From Bedellia somnulentella (Eukaryota > Arthropoda > Insecta > Lepidoptera > Bedelliidae): a stretch of DNA of 64,000 nucleotides. Numbering within the stretch: the first letter of the stretch is position 1; every line of letters starts with the position of its first letter. The notes beneath the pieces are model-generated. The model saw nothing but the letters and a program-made list of their open reading frames with translations. It had not been told where the DNA came from and did no database searches. A program made the position numbers and the translations under genes. Below, one piece after another: positions 58,785 to 64,000 of the stretch. Location: positions 8,804,001 through 8,868,000 of the forward strand of contig OY755178.1 in NCBI GenBank assembly GCA_963576735.1, in the 5' to 3' direction.

Positions 58785-59890
58785 TAAACAATATTTGACG
58801 TTGTTGTATTTTGGGGCAGCAAAATAAATTGATGTTCAGGGGCTCCCACCCGCGACAGGCCAACGTACAGTTGACCGTGAGTAAAACAATTCTTTCGCAG
58901 GTCAATCCCTACTAATTTGAAGGTTTGGCCTTGGGACTTATTAATTGTTAAAGCAAAAGATGTTTTAACCGGAAATTGTAGCCGTTTAAATGGAATTGGC
59001 AGATCAGCAGTGTTGCCAACGTAGGCGATTTTTCGCCATTTAGGCTACTCAGATTGGAAAACGGCGACCAAAAAATCGTAAAGGCTATTCGAAAAATATT
59101 AAATTTACTTTTATTTATAATAGAATTACGACACAAATAAGCACAAAAAAAATAATCTACATAAGAAGATATACGACAATCAAGATAAAAAGATGGCAAA
59201 ACCCTTCACCCATATTGAACGTTTCATCTCTAAATACCTCTGAGATCATGTTGGCAATAATGTGAAAATATCACAGGTGGAGTTGCATAAATTTAAATTC
59301 GAATCAACCGAATATTCGAATCAGTATGTTTATTAGAACTATTCGTATCAGGAATTTTTATCCGCTTAACCTTTAAGAGTAATAACAAAACAGGGCCAGA
59401 ACAGAAATTGCTCGCAGCAGATCAAGCAGAATAATGTTTTAGAGTCTGGCTAATGCGTCGTTGGACACGGCAATTTAAAATCTTTTCTTTCTTTAACTTT
59501 AAAACACTGTTTTGATACTTTTATTTTCTTTAAATAACTTCAAACTCTAGTTTAAAAGACTTGTTGTTTAAGTGTTAAGTACTGATTTTATTGTATGTAC
59601 AGGAAGTTATAATATAAATACATAAGTAAATAGTTAAAAAGATGGTTTTTATTTTAGTTTCGGGTTTGGGCTACTTTAGGCTACTCAAGCATTGAAAATT
59701 GGGCGACATACGGTCTTGACTTGTTGGCAACACTGCAGATCAGTTGGGATCATCGGTATCCTCGGTATATGAGCTAATTGACCGGCTGCTGGGCCAGTGA
59801 TAATAGTCGCTACAATCAAATTTTGCTTTTACTCTTTGATAAGCAGCCTCCCGTACCCCTTCGTGACGCCTGCAACAACTTACTATGCAT
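58785..59890 (-). pseudogene. Helitron helicase C-terminal part, interrupted
   Basis: Reading the minus strand and skipping the hAT insertion, one frame gives IITGPAAGQLAHIPRIPMIP, PFKRLQFPVKTSFALTINKS, QGQTFKLVGIDLRKNCFTHG and QLYVGLSRVGAPEHQF. These match the late motifs of Pif1-like Helitron helicases (TINK-QGQT and GQLYVxLSR). The Rep domain and the helicase N-terminus are absent. Confidence 0.85.
59008..59735. mobile_element. 728-bp non-autonomous hAT nested in the Helitron helicase
   Basis: CAGATCAG occurs at 59000-59007 and 59736-59743. The inverted ends are CAGTGTTGCCAAC. Inner words GGCGA...TTAGGCTACT recur near both ends. No transposase. Confidence 0.92.
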
Positions 59891-60456
59891 AGCTAATCGA
59901 GCGGAGTTTTATCTATTTTTTTAATTCGAGATAACTTTCGAATGGAATGTTCGAATTGAATAATTCAAAAAGTAATATAAGGGTATTGAAATAGTCTAAA
60001 ATAATATATACGTTTTTTATAAGGATTAGATAGGTACAAATAAAGAGCCTTTTCTAAAGCAGGATTTTAATTTAATTTTTAAATAATTTTATATAATGAC
60101 GCTTGTTGTGAGATAACTATAATAGTTAGAGACATGCTGTCTGGGCATTTTTTTAGATAATAATGTGTTCTATAAAATTGTAGTACATAATTTTACTCTA
60201 TTGTCAATAGTTTTCGCAGCGCACGCGATGTAAGGATTTTTTTTGGTATTTCTTTAACACCTTGGGTTACATTTTTGAAGTTTACGTAAGGATCCCTAAT
60301 TTTTTGAAAATGAAATATAGCCTATGTCACTCAAGAATAGTGTAGCATTAAAACAGTGAAAGAATTTTTCAAATCCGTCCAGTAGTTTTGGAGCCTATTC
60401 AATTCAAACAAACAAACAAAAAATCAAACCTTTCCTCTTTATAATATTAGTATAGA

Positions 60457-61516
60457 TATAGATATATATATTTTATTAAAATATTTCCAACCACGTATTT
60501 CACTTGACATCATAAAATTCAAACCCGCGTTTGGCAGACTCAAGGTATTTTAGTTCAAAGTTAATATTAATATTAGGTGTAGTACTTGACCTGGCGTTTG
60601 TCGTTCGTAATGAACTAAGTATTAACAAATCCTAGAAACGGTTTATTTGGGGGTATTTCGGATCCTAAATTATATTTAAACAAAAATCTGTAACGCCTAA
60701 CAGTACTGTTATAGCAATTTAACTATCCTGTATTGTGAACGGGTAATTTTCCGCAAATCGACGTCGCCTGTTTTGCGTGGTATAGAGATGGCACTACACT
60801 AGCCATCCCAGCTCACTAAGGAAGTTTAGGATCCCCTTAATGTCCTTGATCACCTCAGGGAGCGACCTGGCGTCACCCAGGTGTGTTACTCTGTAATCCG
60901 CTACACCTATACACTCGAGGAGTACAGTGCGCAGCTGTTTCTTCCTTTTTCATGCATGCTCCACACAGAGGGCTATGTAACACCCAAAGTAAATAAGTGT
61001 TTGTTAAAAGGGTCATGTCCCGTGAGGGTGGCTGTGATCCAGCTAATTTGCTTTCTGTTAAGTTTAAATAGTTTATTACCAATGTGCTTGTTTGGTTTTG
61101 TTAGTAATTTACCTCTCTTTAAATATAAAAATGGTTCCGTTACTAACTGACAAACAGGCCAGAGCTTAAACGGATAAGGAAGGACTCAGTAAGCTAAAAC
61201 TTAGCAGGGTGATAGCCACAATGATCTAGATTAGACGAACATAATAAAAATACCATGAAATTCCCACTTCAACGGGAAATTAAAGTTTCTATGAAACAAA
61301 TAGCGCAAAGCCTAAACGACTAGACCTAGAAATTGGAAATTAGGCAGGTAGGTATCTATCTTGAATTAGATGAACACTTAGAAATGAAAGCGCTGGTATC
61401 CCCGTGGGAAATCATGGGAAATTAAAGTTTACATGAAACTTCTGCAAATTCGATCCTACATAGTATATTGACATTTCTTTATTTCTATTATTCACAATAA
61501 ACAGAACTTAACATAA
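60457..61516. other. Intergenic DNA
   Basis: No gene supported. 60770-60920 is somewhat GC-richer (GGGAGCGACCTGGCGTCACC), perhaps an old retroelement piece. Otherwise AT-rich. Confidence 0.4.
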
Positions 61517-61760
61517 ATGCATATACTCACGGCCATAAATCCCAAAACGGGGTAGCCAGAGCTTCAGATATAGAAACTCCTCAGGCACATTTTAAAGTTG
61601 GTAGCGGACAAGATGATAGAAATAAAGTATCATTTTGGTGATGGGTCTCCAACCGCACTGCCCAAAAACCACTTTAAAAAGCCCCATACCCTTAGTTGCC
61701 TCTTACCACATCCTTGGGTTGAAAGGGGTAGTGACATTCTAAGCCGGCACTACACGGCAA
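61517..61760 (-). repeat. SINE family S1 copy
   Basis: Near full length, tail CATATACTCACGGCCATAAA and head GCCGGCACTACACGGC. Confidence 0.85.
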
Positions 61761-61789
61761 AAATAATACAAGATTAAAAATAACAAAAG

Positions 61790-62110
61790 AAATAAACCGC
61801 CCCAAAGGTTCCTATCACATTACTGGCAGAATTTGGACGCTGAACAGTGAGCGAGATCCTCTGGACTAGAAATGCCCCTGAGCGGTAGTCAAATCCCCGA
61901 TCCCTCAAACGACGCCCAATATCCTTGCCAAATTCCTACCCTGCGATCCCCACACTCCCATTGGTAGAAACCAGTAATTCCCTATCAGCTACGCGTACTT
62001 AATAGATTTCTGCCTCGCCGCCAACTCCACCCTAGCCCCAGGAGTTAAACTAGTGGAGCTAATGTGGGATGCCGCCAACGTATAGCATCCTGTGTGTATA
62101 ATTTAAATTC
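61790..62110. other. GC-richer unassigned block, probably retroelement-derived
   Basis: Contains GCCTCGCCGCCAACTCCACC and GAGCTAATGTGGGATGCCGC. No open frame of useful length. It directly precedes LINE coding remains. Confidence 0.35.
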
Positions 62111-62114
62111 GTGT

Positions 62115-62660
62115 ACTGAATAATCTAATGTCTAGTCAGTCAGTGGACAAAAAGTTCCGAATGTCAGTGCAAGATGCTCTTCTTGTTCCTACGCTTATGT
62201 ATGGCAGGGAATGTAAAGTGTGGCAGAGGGAGCCTCAGACCAGAGTAAATGCAGTAGAGATGAGGTCACAAATTATGTGATTTGTGAAGTTACAGTGTGA
62301 AAGATGATATTATAAAATGATAGAATCATGAATGATTGAAATGATATGGGTGAAAGAGATTTATAGAGCCAATTTTTAATGTAATGTCCATGATGGCCAC
62401 ATTTAGATCAAATAGATAATTTGCTTAGAAACCGGAGACCGAAGTGTGAAGAATTAAATAACATGTATGAAGAGATTGATGAATGCAGGAAGGTTTGCCA
62501 ACCCTTTCGGAGATATACGGCGCGAACGTTTGATTTTTGATTATGTGAAGAATAATGAATGTGAAAGAAGCAAGAGAGATTTGTCAGGATAGTACGAGTA
62601 TAAAGTAGCGATCGATAGTCCAGCCTACCCAAGAACTAAAGGCATGAGTTTCTATACGTA
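62115..62660 (+). pseudogene. RTE-like LINE, C-terminal coding remains
   Basis: Encodes broken pieces of the RT C-terminus: LVPTLMYGRECKVWQREPQT and RVNAVEMRSQ, then after frameshifts a THLDQIDNLL-like stretch and VKEAREICQDS. It ends with CCAGCCTACCCAAGAACTAA and GGCATGAG, a degraded version of the family tail. Confidence 0.7.
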
Positions 62661-62811
62661 TGTATGGTTTATTTTTCTGTCCAAAGATGTCAACCGCATT
62701 TAACACTATTACATTAACTTGTAGACAGAATATATACTTTTTTTTCTTTATAATTTATGAACTAACAGGGAAAAAACAGTTCTCAATTTTTAAATAGGTA
62801 GATATTATTTT

Positions 62812-62998
62812 GAGAGGCGACTAACGGATTCGGGGCTTTTTAAGGAATTTTGGGCGACGCGGTTGGAGACCCATCACCAACAACATTTATTTTACCATCT
62901 TTTCCCCACGCAACTTCCAAAAGTGGCTGACGAATTTTTAATTCCTTAGCTCTGGCTACCCCTTCTAAGGATTAATAGCCGTGAGTATATGTATGTAT
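62812..62998 (+). repeat. SINE S1 copy, 5'-truncated
   Basis: Starts at GAGAGGCGACTAACGG and runs through to AGCCGTGAGTATATGTATGT. Confidence 0.85.
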
Positions 62999-63081
62999 GA
63001 CTACTCTTCAATCCGCAAACATTTGTACCATTTCTATCTGCTTGTTAAATTATATTATTATTATTATAAGAGTGATAACGG

Positions 63082-63320
63082 TGAGGGAAAACATCGTGAG
63101 GAAACCCACATGGCTGAGTTGTACTTAGTCATGTGACAGTGTATTCGTACAAAACGGCGATAGGCCTGCCCCCTATCACGTGAGTACACTGTCCATGCAA
63201 AACGTGGGTACTCTGAACACCAGGTGACAAAGTCACGTGATGTTCAGAAGTATTAGTACCTCTGCCAACCCCTTCGGGGATATTCGGCGTGAACGTTTAT
63301 GTTTATATGTTATGTTTATG
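63082..63320 (+). repeat. SINE family S2 copy, 3' part
   Basis: Contains AAACCCACATGGCTGAGTTG, ACTCTGAACACCAGGTGACA and the tail CTCTGCCAACCCCTTCGGGG, matching 11612-11900 on the other strand. The tRNA-like head is missing. A TTTATG run follows. Confidence 0.8.
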
Positions 63321-63539
63321 TTTATGTATTATAAGAATATTATATTATAAGATTATTATTATTTGTGTCCTTCTTGCTGCTTCATAGGTCTAATGAAGTT
63401 TATATTTGAACTGATGTAGGTATAAAATTATATTAATTATTGTTGATAGACCCCGTATTTGGAATAATAAGTGACTAGCCATTAAAAACAATCCCTATAT
63501 TGTTAAAGTTGTGTGTTCCATTGGCAAAAGGTATCTGTA

Positions 63540-63780
63540 GAGCTAATGTGGAAGGTAATGTTAGTAGAGGACGGCCACGAAAGCCACACTTGGGCCAAAT
63601 TGAGAGTGTGCTCAAAAAGGCAGGCGTCCGAAGTATGAATAAAAGATTGAGAAATAAAAGAGCATGTATGAAAAGATTGATGGATGTAGACGAAGCAAGA
63701 GAGGTTTGCCAGAATTGTATGAAGTGGCGATTAATGGTCTCTGCCTACCCCAATGGCAATTAACGGCGTATGTACTAGTT
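63540..63780 (+). mobile_element. RTE-like LINE 3' fragment, well preserved
   Basis: Encodes VSRGRPRKPHLGQIESVLKK, AGVRSMNKRLRNKRACMKRL, DVDEAREVCQNCMKWRLMVS and AYPNGN, then stop. The following 3'UTR is cut short after ACGGCGTATGTA. Confidence 0.8.
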
Positions 63781-64000
63781 AATGAAACCAACAAGGCATT
63801 GATCACTTCTTAATGTTTTTGCACCAGCAAAAATTTTACAACTACAAACACATTCCTATATTAGGACCCTGAGATAAATATTTTTCATCACAAGAAACAC
63901 AGTTGGTTGGTGGGGAATGATTTAGTACTTTCTTTCTAATAATATATTAACTGCACTAGTTGTACCTGTGGGGAAGGATTGTCATAACTAATTCCCCTCC
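63781..64000. other. Window end, AT-rich
   Basis: Nothing supported here. Confidence 0.5.

Larger units (their letters stand above)
58306..60456 (-). mobile_element. Helitron with helicase remnant, hit by two later insertions
   Basis: The minus strand begins TCTATACTAATATTATAAAG at 60456 and ends with the GC-rich 3' hairpin (GCCCGAGCGAAGCCGGGACG) and CTAG at 58306. It contains the C-terminal end of a Pif1-type helicase, which is interrupted by a hAT element (59008-59735). A SINE (58430-58674) lies near its 3' end. Removing both leaves about 1.15 kb. Confidence 0.85.

Noticed and set aside
1..64000. Viral or prokaryotic insertions
   Set aside because: No capsid, envelope, polymerase or bacterial operon structure was seen. 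All non-gene coding remains match LINE, mariner, hAT or Helitron proteins.

Overview
This window looks like nuclear DNA of a moth or butterfly (Lepidoptera). It is AT-rich, its genes are split into short exons with GT-AG introns, and it is crowded with repeats typical of that order: Helitrons beginning TCTATACTAATATTATAAAG, RTE-like LINEs with ATGT tails, tRNA-headed SINEs, a mariner and hAT elements. No prokaryotic or viral genes were seen. The species cannot be fixed from the sequence alone.

Three related C2H2 zinc-finger genes make up the coding content. Gene A runs on the plus strand (exons 1088-12913, 5' end probably outside the window). Gene B runs on the minus strand (ATG at 24359, stop at 17125, leader exon near 26660-26890). 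Gene C runs on the minus strand (ATG at 53330, stop at 35995). I rebuilt them from splice sites and reading phase. B comes to 469 residues, C to 549, and A to 393 residues within the window. All three have a phase-1 intron that cuts a zinc finger just after its second cysteine, and A and C both end their last finger exon with EITIH before a separate final exon. They are therefore most likely tandem paralogues encoding nuclear DNA-binding proteins. A and B converge; B and C point the same way. I found no basis for a gene symbol.

Region by region: 1-13 kb holds gene A, whose introns carry SINEs, a MITE nested in a SINE and a decayed LINE. 13-17 kb is AT-rich intergenic DNA with SINE and LINE copies. 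17-27 kb is gene B, which includes a tandemly triplicated exon. 27-36 kb is intergenic: RTE-like LINE remains, a complete-length mariner, a Helitron and a TIR element. 36-53.7 kb is gene C. One intron of C holds a 3.5-kb hAT element with perfect 8-bp target duplications and a 17-copy minisatellite made from the gene's own exon-intron junction. 53.8-64 kb is repeat-rich DNA, including a Helitron with a helicase remnant that was hit by both a SINE and a non-autonomous hAT.

I do not see a clear undescribed biochemical system. The strongest unusual signals are genomic: the splice-donor minisatellite; fold-back tRNA-cored SINEs in both core orientations, two of them abutting splice sites; a 3' tail shared by a LINE and at least two SINE families; and repeated exon duplication in all three zinc-finger genes.
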